Shown here: in pieces, positions 14,913 to 23,980 of the stretch | Numbering within the stretch: position 1 is the stretch's first letter | How the letters are laid out: each line of letters begins with the position of its first letter | From: Alphaproteobacteria bacterium | GTDB taxonomy: Bacteria; Pseudomonadota; Alphaproteobacteria; RF32; CAG-239 | Assembly (NCBI GenBank): GCA_017501665.1 | Contig: JAFVWM010000032.1 | Coordinates: 89,255-153,254 of the forward strand | Length of the DNA: 64,000 nt | Reading direction: 5' to 3' | Made by a program: the position numbers and the translations under genes | Notes under the pieces: generated by a model | The model's input: the letters and a program-made list of their open reading frames with translations, nothing else | Told to the model about the DNA's origin: nothing | Databases searched by the model: none

Positions 14913-16061
14913 CTATTTTTGCATTAGTTCTTGATAAACAGCAATTGTTTTATCACACATTATTTGTTTTGTAAAATTATCTTTTACATTTTTTATTGCA
15001 GCTTTAGAAATTTTTGCTTTTTCCTTAGCCGGTAAGTTTAGCGCCCAATCGATTGCATCAGCCAAACTTTGAGAATTGTTGCTTTCAAAAAGTTTGCCTG
15101 TAACACCATCAATAGTGTTATCGAGTGAACCGCCGATATTTGATGCCAATACGATTTTACCCATAGCCTGACCTTCGATCGCAGCACGACCAAAAGCCTC
15201 CGGTTCAATCGCCGTCGACAAAACGACATCAGAAAGCATCAAAATTGCAGGTATGTCAAAGCTATGATCTATAAATTGAACTTTGGCATCTAAATGATAT
15301 TTTTTTACCATATCTTTCAGTTCGTTGGTATAGTGAATTCTTCCTTGATCAGAACCGACGATAAGGCAATAAAAATCTTTGCTTTTTAATTTGGATAAAG
15401 CCTCGATAAGTAAGTGTTGTCCTTTCCAGCGGGTAACTCTGCCGATAAGTGAAATAATCGGCTTATCCTCGGGCAACCCGTTATCTTTTATCGCTTTTAT
15501 TATGCGCTCTTGCGAAACTTTTTCCGGTGCAAAATTATCAATATTTACGCAACGATGAATCAATCTCATCTTGTTTTCATCAACTTTATAATATTTTTTC
15601 ATATGATTTTTAATATGCGTCGAAATGGCAATAACCAATTTTCCTTTGGTCATAATTTTGTTATAAATCTTTTTAATACCCAGCGGTCCTAAGCCATATG
15701 TTCCATGAAAAGTGGTTAAAAACTCTGCCTTTGCACGTTTGGCTGCCCAATAAGCACTCCATGCCGGTGCGCGCGAACGAGCATGAACAATATTGATTCC
15801 GTTTTCTTTGATAATTTTTTCTAATTTTCTGGCGTTTATCAGCCATTTTATCGGATTTTTGGTTTTGAGAGGTAACTCGAAATGCTTTACCTTTATTTTA
15901 TTTAAATCATAAACCATTCTTCCGCCGGAAGAAGCAACAAAGTTTTTGATACCGGCTTCTTTCAATCCGGAAGCAATCTCTACGGTTCCCAATTCTACAC
16001 CGCCATGATTCATCTCAGGCAATACTTGTAAAACAACAGGTTCATTATTTTTCTTTACCAT
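14913..16061 (-). CDS. Glycosyltransferase family 4 protein
   Basis: 382 residues with a GT-B fold of the GT4 family. The N-terminal half has LPEMNHGGVELGTVEIASGL, the acceptor-side glycine-rich loop. The C-terminal half has LIGRVTRWKGQHLLIEAL near 190-207 and the EAFGRAAIEGQAMG motif near 285-300, where the first Glu and the last Glu are the EX7E-type nucleotide-sugar-binding residues. It probably adds a sugar to lipopolysaccharide or another surface glycan at the cytoplasmic membrane. Donor and acceptor are unknown. It is directly upstream of thrS. Confidence 0.88.
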   Translation of the reverse strand: MVKKNNEPVVLQVLPEMNHGGVELGTVEIASGLKEAGIKNFVASSGGRMVYDLNKIKVKHFELPLKTKNPIKWLINARKLEKIIKENGINIVHARSRAPAWSAYWAAKRAKAEFLTTFHGTYGLGPLGIKKIYNKIMTKGKLVIAISTHIKNHMKKYYKVDENKMRLIHRCVNIDNFAPEKVSQERIIKAIKDNGLPEDKPIISLIGRVTRWKGQHLLIEALSKLKSKDFYCLIVGSDQGRIHYTNELKDMVKKYHLDAKVQFIDHSFDIPAILMLSDVVLSTAIEPEAFGRAAIEGQAMGKIVLASNIGGSLDNTIDGVTGKLFESNNSQSLADAIDWALNLPAKEKAKISKAAIKNVKDNFTKQIMCDKTIAVYQELMQK

Positions 16062-16187
16062 ATTTTCCTCTTTTTTAATCTATACACCAAGATCAAAATA
16101 CATCTTTTTTATCGCCGAGCCAAGTTAGAATCGGCAAAAATCAACAATTTTAGATGCTACTACTCTACATTAGCAATTGCAACAAGA

Positions 16188-16220
16188 AAAAGGTCTTACT
16201 TTTTTTGTAAGACCTTTTAT
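16188..16220 (-). terminator. Intrinsic terminator of the FadL-type gene
   Basis: AAGGTCTTAC (16190-16199) and GTAAGACCTT (16207-16216) form the stem; the minus strand continues into TTTTTC. It is 50 bases past the stop codon at 16274. Confidence 0.85.
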
Positions 16221-16273
16221 TTAGTTTGTGTGTGTGTTTAATAATAATAGCGGACGTTAAGATATTATGTCCT

Positions 16274-17500
16274 TTAGAATTTGTATTGGAAGTTTATACC
16301 ATACATATTGGCCGAACTTGTGTATTCAGCGGGGGTATTACCTTCCATGGCAACATTACCCTTTTGCATAAACAAGTGAGCATAACCGGCATCAATTTGC
16401 CAATTATCAGATACGTAGCTCAAACCGGCAGACAGCCAGATACGATTGGTGTCAGGGATACGATTTGTACGATTAAATTGACTTTTGGCAGGAGATTGGT
16501 CATAAGCCGTACCTACACGGAATGTCCAATTATCATTGTAGTAATAATCGGCACCGGCAGAAACTGTCCAAGTGTTACGCCAATCGTATTGCTGGGTTAC
16601 ACTACTTCCGGCAAAACTTGATTCCATAGTAAATGAACTAAATGACTTGTTCCATTCGGTCCAGCGCACAGAAGAAGACAAACCGATTTTGTCATTTAAT
16701 TTATGATATCCCGAAACCAAAATACCGGCAGGTAAATCCGGAGATGATAAACCATCAGAAGCAACATCACTAAGAACACTACTATAAACTCCTTGCCCGT
16801 TAAAAGTAAAATCACCTTTAACTTTCTGAATACTGCGGAATTTATAGCTGATACCGACACGAGTATTCGGAGTAAATTCGTACATAGCACCGATTGTACC
16901 GGCTCCGGTCCAACCATCTAAGTCATAGTTTGCATCGCCTAATTTACCATATCCGTAACCAACATCTCCATACTTATCACCTGTCATGTGTCCGTGAATA
17001 TAACGCAATGTTAATGTTGCACCCAAAGACAATTTGTCGGTTACTTTATAAGCACCGGCAACTGACGAATCGATAACTTCCAATTCTGATTTACGAGCAG
17101 AACCGGCAACGAATCCTTCTTGATCGTGCTTGGTTGACAAACCATAAGGAACATAAATACCGGCACCTAAGAACAATTTGTCATTAACGTTCCAATGAGC
17201 AAAACCGGACGGTAGCGGCACACCATAGTGCATATCGGTAGAATCGCCGGTTGTATTGCTTTTTACATCTGACATCATTTCGGCAACAGTCAAACTGCCT
17301 TGAAAACCCGAACGTTTCATCAAAGTCATACCGGCAGGGTTATAAGCAAGAGCCGAATAGTCATCACCGACGACACCGGCACCGGCAAATGAACGACCTA
17401 AACCGGTTATGGAATATTCATTAAGTTGATAACCGGCAGCATGAGCTTGTGAAGCACAGGCAACAGCCAAAGCTATCGCAGTAAGCGTATATTTTTTCAT
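16274..17500 (-). CDS. OmpP1/FadL/TodX family outer-membrane hydrophobic-compound channel
   Basis: 408 residues. FadL-family 14-stranded barrels import long-chain fatty acids or other hydrophobic molecules. A signal peptide (MKKYTLTAIALAVACASQAHA, cleavage after AHA at about residue 21) precedes the N-terminal hatch, AGYQLNEYSITGLGRSFAGAGVVGDDYSALAYNPAGM, where LGRSFAG and the NPAGM are family signatures. The rest is alternating barrel strands, ending in YGINFQYKF with the terminal Phe used for BAM-mediated insertion. It is divergent from an HxlR regulator, and inverted repeats lie between the two, so the regulator may control it. Confidence 0.9.
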   Translation of the reverse strand: MKKYTLTAIALAVACASQAHAAGYQLNEYSITGLGRSFAGAGVVGDDYSALAYNPAGMTLMKRSGFQGSLTVAEMMSDVKSNTTGDSTDMHYGVPLPSGFAHWNVNDKLFLGAGIYVPYGLSTKHDQEGFVAGSARKSELEVIDSSVAGAYKVTDKLSLGATLTLRYIHGHMTGDKYGDVGYGYGKLGDANYDLDGWTGAGTIGAMYEFTPNTRVGISYKFRSIQKVKGDFTFNGQGVYSSVLSDVASDGLSSPDLPAGILVSGYHKLNDKIGLSSSVRWTEWNKSFSSFTMESSFAGSSVTQQYDWRNTWTVSAGADYYYNDNWTFRVGTAYDQSPAKSQFNRTNRIPDTNRIWLSAGLSYVSDNWQIDAGYAHLFMQKGNVAMEGNTPAEYTSSANMYGINFQYKF

Positions 17501-17596
17501 TTTGCGTCCTTTACGTCCAATAATTATGTTTTTTGTATATTAAGTTTTATTTTTATATTGATTTTATAGACCTGTTCTGTTAGAAAAGTAAAGTAA

Positions 17597-17631
17597 GCAC
17601 TTAAAAGTGCGATAGTATCTGCAAAGATACT
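17597..17631. promoter_or_regulatory. Pair of inverted repeats, candidate operator
   Basis: Two inverted repeats lie side by side: GCACTT-AA-AAGTGC (17597-17610) and AGTATC-TGCAAA-GATACT (17614-17631). They sit between the divergent FadL-type and HxlR-type genes, 37 bases before the hxlR start, where a self-regulated HxlR-family protein would be expected to bind. This is inference from position and symmetry. Confidence 0.5.
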
Positions 17632-17667
17632 AATGTAATGTTTCTGCGAATTTTAGGAGTTTTTTTT

Positions 17668-18009
17668 ATGATAGATGATGTGCAGAAGTATTTGGCAGAA
17701 ATGACCGTCAAATTGATTGGCGATCGTTGGAAGATGCAAATAATACAAACTTTAATGGACGGAACAAAACGTTTTGGCGAATTGAAGAAATCTTTGGGCG
17801 ATATTACTCAAAAGGTTTTGACTTCGAATTTGCGTGCACTGGAAGAAAAAGGACTAATTATTCGTGAAGTTTATGCTCAAATTCCTCCACGTGTGGAATA
17901 TACTCTGACTGCTGTGGGATATGCCTTAAAACCGGTTATTGATTCTATGGTTGCATGGGGAGCCGAATATCGCGAAAATATGATGTTGGGAATCGAGAAT
18001 TTGGCTTAA
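17668..18009 (+). CDS. HxlR family transcriptional regulator
   Basis: 113 residues from the chosen start. HxlR proteins are dimeric winged-helix DNA-binding proteins, often redox- or metabolite-responsive. Family signatures: IGDRWKMQIIQTLMDGTKRFGELKKSLGDITQKVLTSNLRALEEKGLI (recognition region) and RVEYTLTAVGYAL (wing). The N-terminal Cys used for redox sensing in some members is absent, so another signal is likely. I prefer ATG 17668 to the in-frame ATG at 17638, because AGGAG (17655-17659) is nine bases before it. Divergent from the FadL-type porin. Confidence 0.9.
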   Translation: MIDDVQKYLAEMTVKLIGDRWKMQIIQTLMDGTKRFGELKKSLGDITQKVLTSNLRALEEKGLIIREVYAQIPPRVEYTLTAVGYALKPVIDSMVAWGAEYRENMMLGIENLA

Positions 18010-18029
18010 ACTTTTGATATAAAAAAATG

Positions 18030-18072
18030 GTTAACCCCTTTATCATTTTTTTTGATAAAGGGGTTTGTTTTT
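18030..18072 (+). terminator. Intrinsic terminator of hxlR
   Basis: AACCCCTTTATCA (18033-18045) pairs with TGATAAAGGGGTT (18053-18065), followed by TGTTTTT. Confidence 0.82.
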
Positions 18073-18086
18073 GAAACAATCTATTG

Positions 18087-18290
18087 CTAGATATTGTCCC
18101 ACTTGTCAGCTCCGGTAATCTTGCGAATAATAAATAGAAGCATTGATACCGTCATTATGCTTCCCAGTACTCCCATAGTTATCAATCCCCACTTTGGAAG
18201 AACTGTAAATCCACTTAATCCGAAGTAAAAAATTAACCCTACTTCTGTTAATGCGCATATATATGCGACAATAAATAATTTTTTATTCAT
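18087..18290 (-). CDS. Small two-helix membrane protein of unknown function
   Basis: 67 residues with two hydrophobic segments (about 5-27 and 34-55) and a charged C-terminal tail (RKITGADKWDNI). No family recognised. The gene stands alone between the hxlR terminator and comEC. A GAGG-like Shine-Dalgarno is not clear, so the call rests on the membrane-protein composition and lack of a competing frame. Confidence 0.5.
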   Translation of the reverse strand: MNKKLFIVAYICALTEVGLIFYFGLSGFTVLPKWGLITMGVLGSIMTVSMLLFIIRKITGADKWDNI

Positions 18291-18424
18291 ATTTTTACAG
18301 GTTTGTTTAACGAGGGGTATCCTTTAACACGTCCTGTACCCTCATTTTAATAATTAAAAAAAAATTTGTTTAACGAATTTATCGTATCATATTTTCAAGA
18401 CTTGTGCAATATATATTTTTGCAC

Positions 18425-20359
18425 TTATTTATTCCAATATCTGTAACCTATATCATCACGAATTGTCTTAATATCTTTTGAACCGTCTGAATTAACATAA
18501 ATACTCATACCGATTTCTTTGCTCAAATCATACATTTTATTATCGTAAATAACCTTGTTTTCGGTAATGATTATCTCGTTATGATTTTCTAATTTAGTCT
18601 TATTTGAAGAAACTTTATATTTATTCTTCCACACATTTTTAATAAATCTGCCACTGCGTGATGAGGCAATTTCAAGCTCGCCGGCAATATTCTTAAAAGC
18701 AACAGCCTTAGCATCGGGACCGATAAGAATATCAGGTGTTTTAACCACCGCAATACTTAAAAGGCCTATTACTACTCCAATAACACCAAAGTATTTCCAT
18801 TTAGCTTGCCATAGCATTAACCATAAGCCTCCTAAAACTATCATTACCAGTCCCCAATGAGGCATTGATGAAACATGTAAAGCAGAATTTGGCAAAGATG
18901 AAACATATTCGGTTATTTGATTTACTATGTTTATACCATAGCCCAAAGCTTTTAAGAATATTTCATCACAGCCGAAAGGAATCAGCAACAAGGACATTAA
19001 TACCATCGGCATAATAACAAGACCGATAATCGGACCCGCCAAAAAATTACCCAAAGTGGTATAAACCGCTACCATATTGAAATGATATATGGCAAAAGGC
19101 AAAGTCATCAGCGAGGCGATAAAATCTGATACCACCACACCCAAGATATATAAAACAACAATCCTGATCCATTTGTGCAATCCGCCGATATTTAAAAATT
19201 TTGTAATAGCTTTAGAGGTCTTTTCGTAAAATGCGACCAAACCCATAACGGCGGCAAACGACATTTGAAAACTTGCCGAAACCAAAACCTGAGGAGATAA
19301 AAGCAAAACGATAAAACCGGCTAAGCAAATTGTCTGCATTGAAATGGCTCGTCGATTCAGTAAGACTCCCAACAACACAACAAAAGTCATAATAAATGCA
19401 CGTTGCGCCGGAATAGCCTGCCCCGAAATAAGCAAATATATAAAGCTTAAAACAATGGCAAAAACCGCGGATATTTTCTTAGTATCAACCCTTAATGAAA
19501 CAGCCGGTACAAAGGCTAAAATAAAGCGGATAAGAAAAAACATAAGACCGGCCAACATACTCATATGAAGACCGGATATCGATAAAAAGTGAGCAAGACC
19601 TGAATTGCGATAATTTTCATATTGTTTTTCATCGATTTGCCCCAGTTCTCCGGCAATAATTGCTGAAGCAATCGAGGCCTCATCTTTGGGTAAAACAGAT
19701 TTTATACGGCGAGCGATGTCTTTGCGAAGATTTCCGATAACAGCATTAAAATCAAATGTTTGTTTATTTTCACATTCAATTTTAAACCAGCGACTTTCGG
19801 CAAAACCGGAGCCTTTTAATCCCTCGAAAAAGCCTTTGCGGTCAAATTGATAACCGCCGACCATAACCTCTTTGGACAAAGGCATAATTTTACCAACCAT
19901 TTCGACGCATTCACCGATATTGGCATCTTCTTTTGATGAGCGCTGAGTTATACGATATTTTCCTTTATATAAATTGCCGTCAAAGTCTTTGACATCAGTT
20001 AAAATAAACCTTTTTCTTCCTTGATAATTGGTATCAATCTTTTCAATTTTACCTTTAAAATAGAATCTATTATCCGGAATATCGGAATAGTTTTCGGACA
20101 ACCATAAGGTTTTTAACTGCACAAGAGTAAAACCGGCTAACGCAACACCCAAACATGCAAATATTTTTAATATATTTATATGATGACGAAAGATTATGGC
20201 TAAGACAATAAAACTTTCTATAATGCCTAAGGTAATCCATTTTGACGGTTCAATACTCAAACTGAAATATATGGCAATACCAAAACCGAAAAAGACCGGT
20301 AACCATAAATTATGTCTGGTTTTATCTTGTTGCCAACATTCTGCTATAAATTTTAGCAT
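18425..20359 (-). CDS. comEC: ComEC/Rec2 family DNA-uptake channel protein
   Basis: 644 residues. ComEC forms the inner-membrane channel that moves single-stranded DNA into the cytoplasm during natural transformation. An N-terminal membrane region and OB-fold-like DUF4131 domain (about 30-190) are followed by the Competence domain with many helices, including HFLSISGLHMSMLAGL near 250-265 and SGQAIPAQRAFIM near 318. The C-terminal metallo-beta-lactamase-like nuclease domain is absent: only a short tail (about residues 540-644) remains, without HxHxDH. It overlaps lpxB by seven bases and so may be transcribed with the lipid A operon. Confidence 0.88.
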   Translation of the reverse strand: MLKFIAECWQQDKTRHNLWLPVFFGFGIAIYFSLSIEPSKWITLGIIESFIVLAIIFRHHINILKIFACLGVALAGFTLVQLKTLWLSENYSDIPDNRFYFKGKIEKIDTNYQGRKRFILTDVKDFDGNLYKGKYRITQRSSKEDANIGECVEMVGKIMPLSKEVMVGGYQFDRKGFFEGLKGSGFAESRWFKIECENKQTFDFNAVIGNLRKDIARRIKSVLPKDEASIASAIIAGELGQIDEKQYENYRNSGLAHFLSISGLHMSMLAGLMFFLIRFILAFVPAVSLRVDTKKISAVFAIVLSFIYLLISGQAIPAQRAFIMTFVVLLGVLLNRRAISMQTICLAGFIVLLLSPQVLVSASFQMSFAAVMGLVAFYEKTSKAITKFLNIGGLHKWIRIVVLYILGVVVSDFIASLMTLPFAIYHFNMVAVYTTLGNFLAGPIIGLVIMPMVLMSLLLIPFGCDEIFLKALGYGINIVNQITEYVSSLPNSALHVSSMPHWGLVMIVLGGLWLMLWQAKWKYFGVIGVVIGLLSIAVVKTPDILIGPDAKAVAFKNIAGELEIASSRSGRFIKNVWKNKYKVSSNKTKLENHNEIIITENKVIYDNKMYDLSKEIGMSIYVNSDGSKDIKTIRDDIGYRYWNK

Positions 20360-21519
20360 TTTATCAATCTCAAAATTTCGTCAGCAGCATTTTCACTCGG
20401 AGTTTGTTCGCCATTTGATAAATATTGTTTTACATCTTCAAAACCTTGCATTTGCTTTTGATATAAGGTTTCTCTTTTTAAGAGTTTAGTAATGTGATTT
20501 ACAATATTTTGCGGTGTGCATTTTTCTTGTAGTAATTCGGGAACAACCTCACGTTTTAGCATTATGTTGGTTAGATTAACGTACTTTATTTTTACCAAAT
20601 GTTTAGCCAAAAAATATGTCAGCGGAGCAACTTTATACGATATTATGTGAGGAATTTTACACATTGCCAATTCCAAGGCAACAGTTCCTGATGCGGCAAT
20701 CGCCACAGATGATGCCTGAAAAGCAGAGTATCTGTCGGCTTCGGTTTCTAATACCATAATCGGAAGGTTATATTTTTTAACCATATGCTTAACTCTGTTT
20801 ACCACTGTTTTTACGGTTGGAAGCGCAAAGACAAAATTCGGATTTTGTTGATATAATATTTTTGCCGAAGCTATAAAATCCGGTAATAATTTGCTTACCT
20901 CGGTGTGTCGAGAACCGGGTAGAATCGAGATAACAGTTTTATCGTTATCAATATTATATTTTTTTCTAAAATCGTCCCCTTTGGCTTTTAGGGCATCACT
21001 TTCAATTACCGGATGACCGACAAAAGTTGCTTTCAAACGATGTGGCGTAAAATACTTCGGTTCGTTAGGCAATAATGTCAGCAACTCATCAATGTATTTA
21101 TACATTGTTTTGGCGCGACGTTTTTTCCATGCCCAAACCTGCGGTGCGACATAGTGAAGTTGTTTTATACCCAAATTTTGTTTGCGTAACGCCTTGTGAA
21201 CTCGAGCACAAAAACTCCAACTGTCAATAGTAATTACAATATCTGGCTGACATTTTTTGATATCATTTACGGTTTGTTTTATGCGTCTTAAAACTCGCGG
21301 AATACTGGGAATGACCTCAACCAAACCCATAACCGCAAGCTCCGATATATCAAACAAGGGTGTCAAACCTTCTTGTTCCATAGTATCACCGCCAAGTCCG
21401 AAAAACTCGACATTGTTATCCGTTTTTTTACGGAGTGCACGCATCAATCTTGAACCAAGTAAATCGCCACTCGGTTCACCGGCTATAAGATATATTTTTA
21501 ATTTATTTGAGGTAGTCAT
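20353..21519 (-). CDS. lpxB: Lipid-A-disaccharide synthase
   Basis: 388 residues from the chosen start. LpxB, a peripheral inner-membrane GT19 enzyme, joins UDP-2,3-diacylglucosamine and lipid X into the lipid A disaccharide. Signatures include YLIAGEPSGDLLGSRLM at the N-terminus, GLGGDTMEQEGL, YVAPQVWAWKKRRAKTM near 125, LPGSRHTEV near 195, and SGTVALELAM near 285. ATG 21519 (MTTSNK) is preferred to the ATG at 21582 because GGGAG stands seven bases upstream and the family starts at this point. It overlaps the end of lpxI by 17 bases and comEC by seven. Confidence 0.95.
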   Translation of the reverse strand: MTTSNKLKIYLIAGEPSGDLLGSRLMRALRKKTDNNVEFFGLGGDTMEQEGLTPLFDISELAVMGLVEVIPSIPRVLRRIKQTVNDIKKCQPDIVITIDSWSFCARVHKALRKQNLGIKQLHYVAPQVWAWKKRRAKTMYKYIDELLTLLPNEPKYFTPHRLKATFVGHPVIESDALKAKGDDFRKKYNIDNDKTVISILPGSRHTEVSKLLPDFIASAKILYQQNPNFVFALPTVKTVVNRVKHMVKKYNLPIMVLETEADRYSAFQASSVAIAASGTVALELAMCKIPHIISYKVAPLTYFLAKHLVKIKYVNLTNIMLKREVVPELLQEKCTPQNIVNHITKLLKRETLYQKQMQGFEDVKQYLSNGEQTPSENAADEILRLIKC

Positions 21520-22351
21520 TCGGCGTTGCTCCCACAATAAACATTTTGTATTTATCTGCCAAGGCAATAGTTTCTTTTTCATCTACTATAAGTCCGTTTC
21601 CGGCATGAACGACTATTCCTTCCAAACCGCTCTCATGAGCTCTTTCGACCGACTTTGGTCCGATAGTAGGCAAATCAATACGCATATCTTGTTGAGGTTT
21701 ACGAAGTTTTACCAAAACACCACCACCGCCTTTGCGACGATAGTCTTTGCATCTTTTAATTAACTCGTCAGTTCCTTCTATACCCTCGACACCAAGGACA
21801 AGTCCATGTTGAACAACAACAGCCTGACCAATATCAAGTCTGCCTAATTCAAAAGCGGCTTCGACACCTCGTTTAATATCAACCATATGTTCTTTTGACG
21901 GAGTTTTTTTGGTCAATACACCTTCTTTTATCAACAAAGACGGCATAACTTCGTGAATACCTTTAACTTTCATTCCGTCTTTTTCAATTTCGTCAACAAC
22001 AGCTCGCAAAAGTCCATCATCGCCCAATGCTTTAGCTCCCACTTTAGCAAAAAATGCTGTTGTCCGCAAATCAGGTACAATGTCGAAAATGCTTGGTCTT
22101 TTGATTGTACCAATCATAACCACATCTTCAACTTGTTCGTCCTTAAAAAATTTAAATCCGCTACCGGCTTGTCCGATACGAATCCATTTATGAGATATGT
22201 TTTTATGTTGTGAAAGCAAATCTTTTTCAGCATTACCCTCGATAGCCATAACCGCAAAATCTTGATTTTGACGTATACATTCCTCTATTAACATTTTAGG
22301 AATACTGCCACCGCCGGCGATAATACCCAATTTGCGCTTTTTATCTGTCAT
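21503..22351 (-). CDS. lpxI: UDP-2,3-diacylglucosamine pyrophosphatase LpxI
   Basis: 282 residues. LpxI hydrolyses UDP-2,3-diacylglucosamine to lipid X and UMP; it replaces the unrelated LpxH in most alphaproteobacteria. Signatures: LGIIAGGGSIPKML at the N-terminus, GVEGIEGTDELIKRC near 205, and the VLVKLRKPQQDMRIDLPTIG block near 230, which in characterised LpxI carries the catalytic Asp. It lies between lpxA and lpxB, as expected. A terminator-like hairpin at 22488-22524 separates it from lpxA. Confidence 0.94.
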   Translation of the reverse strand: MTDKKRKLGIIAGGGSIPKMLIEECIRQNQDFAVMAIEGNAEKDLLSQHKNISHKWIRIGQAGSGFKFFKDEQVEDVVMIGTIKRPSIFDIVPDLRTTAFFAKVGAKALGDDGLLRAVVDEIEKDGMKVKGIHEVMPSLLIKEGVLTKKTPSKEHMVDIKRGVEAAFELGRLDIGQAVVVQHGLVLGVEGIEGTDELIKRCKDYRRKGGGGVLVKLRKPQQDMRIDLPTIGPKSVERAHESGLEGIVVHAGNGLIVDEKETIALADKYKMFIVGATPNDYLK

Positions 22352-22487
22352 TTTGTCTTTCCTGATATAAAAAACTTGATATATAAATTGTTAAACCAAA
22401 ATATTAAAATAGCGGCAAAAGTAAAATATATATTTTAATATGCGACCATTCGATTTTGTTATTAACGCATCATATATCAAGCTTTGT

Positions 22488-22524
22488 AAAAATTGGTTTA
22501 ATTTTTAGGCTAAACCAATTTTTG
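22488..22524 (-). terminator. Hairpin between lpxA and lpxI
   Basis: AATTGGTTTA (22491-22500) pairs with TAAACCAATT (22511-22520), with TTTTTAC following on the minus strand. It may reduce read-through from lpxA into lpxI-lpxB-comEC. Confidence 0.65.
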
Positions 22525-22538
22525 TTATTCAATCTTTA

Positions 22539-23336
22539 TTATTCGGCTGTCATAATCTTACGACGACCTTCAAGACCTTCGGCAATAAATTTAATTTGCT
22601 CCATAACCAATTCATTGTCTTTAAATTTTTCTTTGGCTTTTTCGAGACGAATTTCCAAAGTATCTTCTTTACCCTTAAAGATATACATATAGGCACGAGT
22701 AACAGATTTTATAGTAGCTTCATCCATGCCACTACGCATCATACCGATACGATTTAAGCCACGTAATTTGCCACGATCACCGGTAACAATTCCGAAAGGA
22801 ATAACATCGCGATCCACACCTACTACACCACCGATCATAGCTTTACGACCGATACGGCAGAACTGATGAACAGCACTATTGCCTCCCAAAATTACACCAT
22901 CACCTAAACGAACGTGGCCACCAATTACGGCGTTGTTGGTCATAATTACATGATTACCGACGACACAGTCGTGAGCAATATGCGAGTTGACCATCAACAT
23001 ACAATCATCACCAAGAATAGTCGTTTTTTGTTCTTTTGGTGTGCCTGCATGAATAGTTACGTTTTCTCTGATTACGTTGTTTTTACCAATAATCACCTTG
23101 GCTCCTTCGACAAACTCGTTACCATGGTCTTGCGGACCTGTGCCCAAACAAGCTCCGGGGAATACAACAGTACCTTCGCCGATAGTAGTATCTCCATATA
23201 CGGTAACTCGAGCCAATAATTTTACATTTTCGCCGATTTTTGCTTGTGAACTAATCCAACAGAATGGTCCGATTTCGGCTGTTGCGGCAATTTGAGCTCC
23301 ATCTTCGACAACAGCACTTGGGTGAATATTAGCCAT
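22539..23336 (-). CDS. lpxA: Acyl-[ACP]-UDP-N-acetylglucosamine O-acyltransferase
   Basis: 265 residues, standard size. LpxA starts lipid A synthesis by acylating UDP-GlcNAc at the 3-position. Left-handed beta-helix hexapeptides run from IHPSAVVEDGAQI to about residue 190 (for example AVIGGHVRLGDGVILGGNSAVHQF). The catalytic His is in NSHIAHDCVVG near 120-125. A C-terminal helical domain follows. It is transcribed after fabZ but separated by 187 bases that contain the fabZ terminator. Confidence 0.96.
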   Translation of the reverse strand: MANIHPSAVVEDGAQIAATAEIGPFCWISSQAKIGENVKLLARVTVYGDTTIGEGTVVFPGACLGTGPQDHGNEFVEGAKVIIGKNNVIRENVTIHAGTPKEQKTTILGDDCMLMVNSHIAHDCVVGNHVIMTNNAVIGGHVRLGDGVILGGNSAVHQFCRIGRKAMIGGVVGVDRDVIPFGIVTGDRGKLRGLNRIGMMRSGMDEATIKSVTRAYMYIFKGKEDTLEIRLEKAKEKFKDNELVMEQIKFIAEGLEGRRKIMTAE

Positions 23337-23487
23337 AAATATATAAGTCCTTCTTAATTAAAAATTTTAATATCTATTTTGGACTTTATTAGATTATTTC
23401 CATTAAAGCAAAACACAAAAAAATACCAATTGTTACAATCGGTATTTTCATTTATTTTCAATATATTACTACAATTTTAAGCTTGTT

Positions 23488-23526
23488 AAAAAAATCCCCG
23501 TTTTGTTACAAACGGGGATTTTTTTA
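23488..23526 (-). terminator. Strong intrinsic terminator after fabZ
   Basis: ATCCCCGTTTTG / CAAACGGGGAT (23494-23519) is flanked by A and T runs on both sides. Placed directly after the fabZ stop codon, it divides the lipid A cluster into at least two transcripts. Confidence 0.85.
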
Positions 23527-23967
23527 TTTGGTTATCATTGCGGTTAGCTCGGCTTCGCAACATAGGGTATCACCAATATAGGCTTTACCCTCAAAGACGA
23601 ATACATTTGCTCTGCCTTTTATCTTTTTAACATGCATTTTTAACAATGTGTCCGGCACAACAGGATGACGGAATTTTACATTATTTATTGACATAAAAAA
23701 GACACCTCTTTTATTATCTTTATAATCAGGCAAATTCTCAATTGCCACACAACCGGCGACTTGTGCCATTGCCTCAACTTGAATCACTCCCGGCATAATC
23801 GGATTACCCGGAAAATGACCTTTGAAGAAATCCATATCCATAGTAATATTTTTGTATCCGATACCTTCTACACCATCTTCGATAATTTCCATTTTTTCTA
23901 CAAATAAAAACGGATCGCGATGAGGTAAAATTTCTTTTATTTGTTCTTCATTATATGTTTTTACCAT
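23524..23967 (-). CDS. fabZ: 3-hydroxyacyl-[ACP] dehydratase FabZ
   Basis: 147 residues, hot-dog fold. FabZ removes water from 3-hydroxyacyl-ACP in fatty acid elongation and competes with LpxA/LpxD for the same precursors. The active-site His is in FKGHFPGNPIMPGV near 50-60 and the Glu in QVEAMAQVAG near 65-70. It follows lpxD by 13 bases. Confidence 0.96.
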   Translation of the reverse strand: MVKTYNEEQIKEILPHRDPFLFVEKMEIIEDGVEGIGYKNITMDMDFFKGHFPGNPIMPGVIQVEAMAQVAGCVAIENLPDYKDNKRGVFFMSINNVKFRHPVVPDTLLKMHVKKIKGRANVFVFEGKAYIGDTLCCEAELTAMITK

Positions 23968-23980
23968 TTTTTATTTACCT

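Noticed and set aside
16226-16621. 131-residue plus-strand frame opposite the FadL-type gene
   Set aside because: Shadow of a beta-barrel coding frame, without a Shine-Dalgarno and overlapping the terminator.
21257-21763. 168-residue plus-strand frame opposite lpxB and lpxI
   Set aside because: It crosses the junction of two well-identified genes on the other strand and shows no domain.
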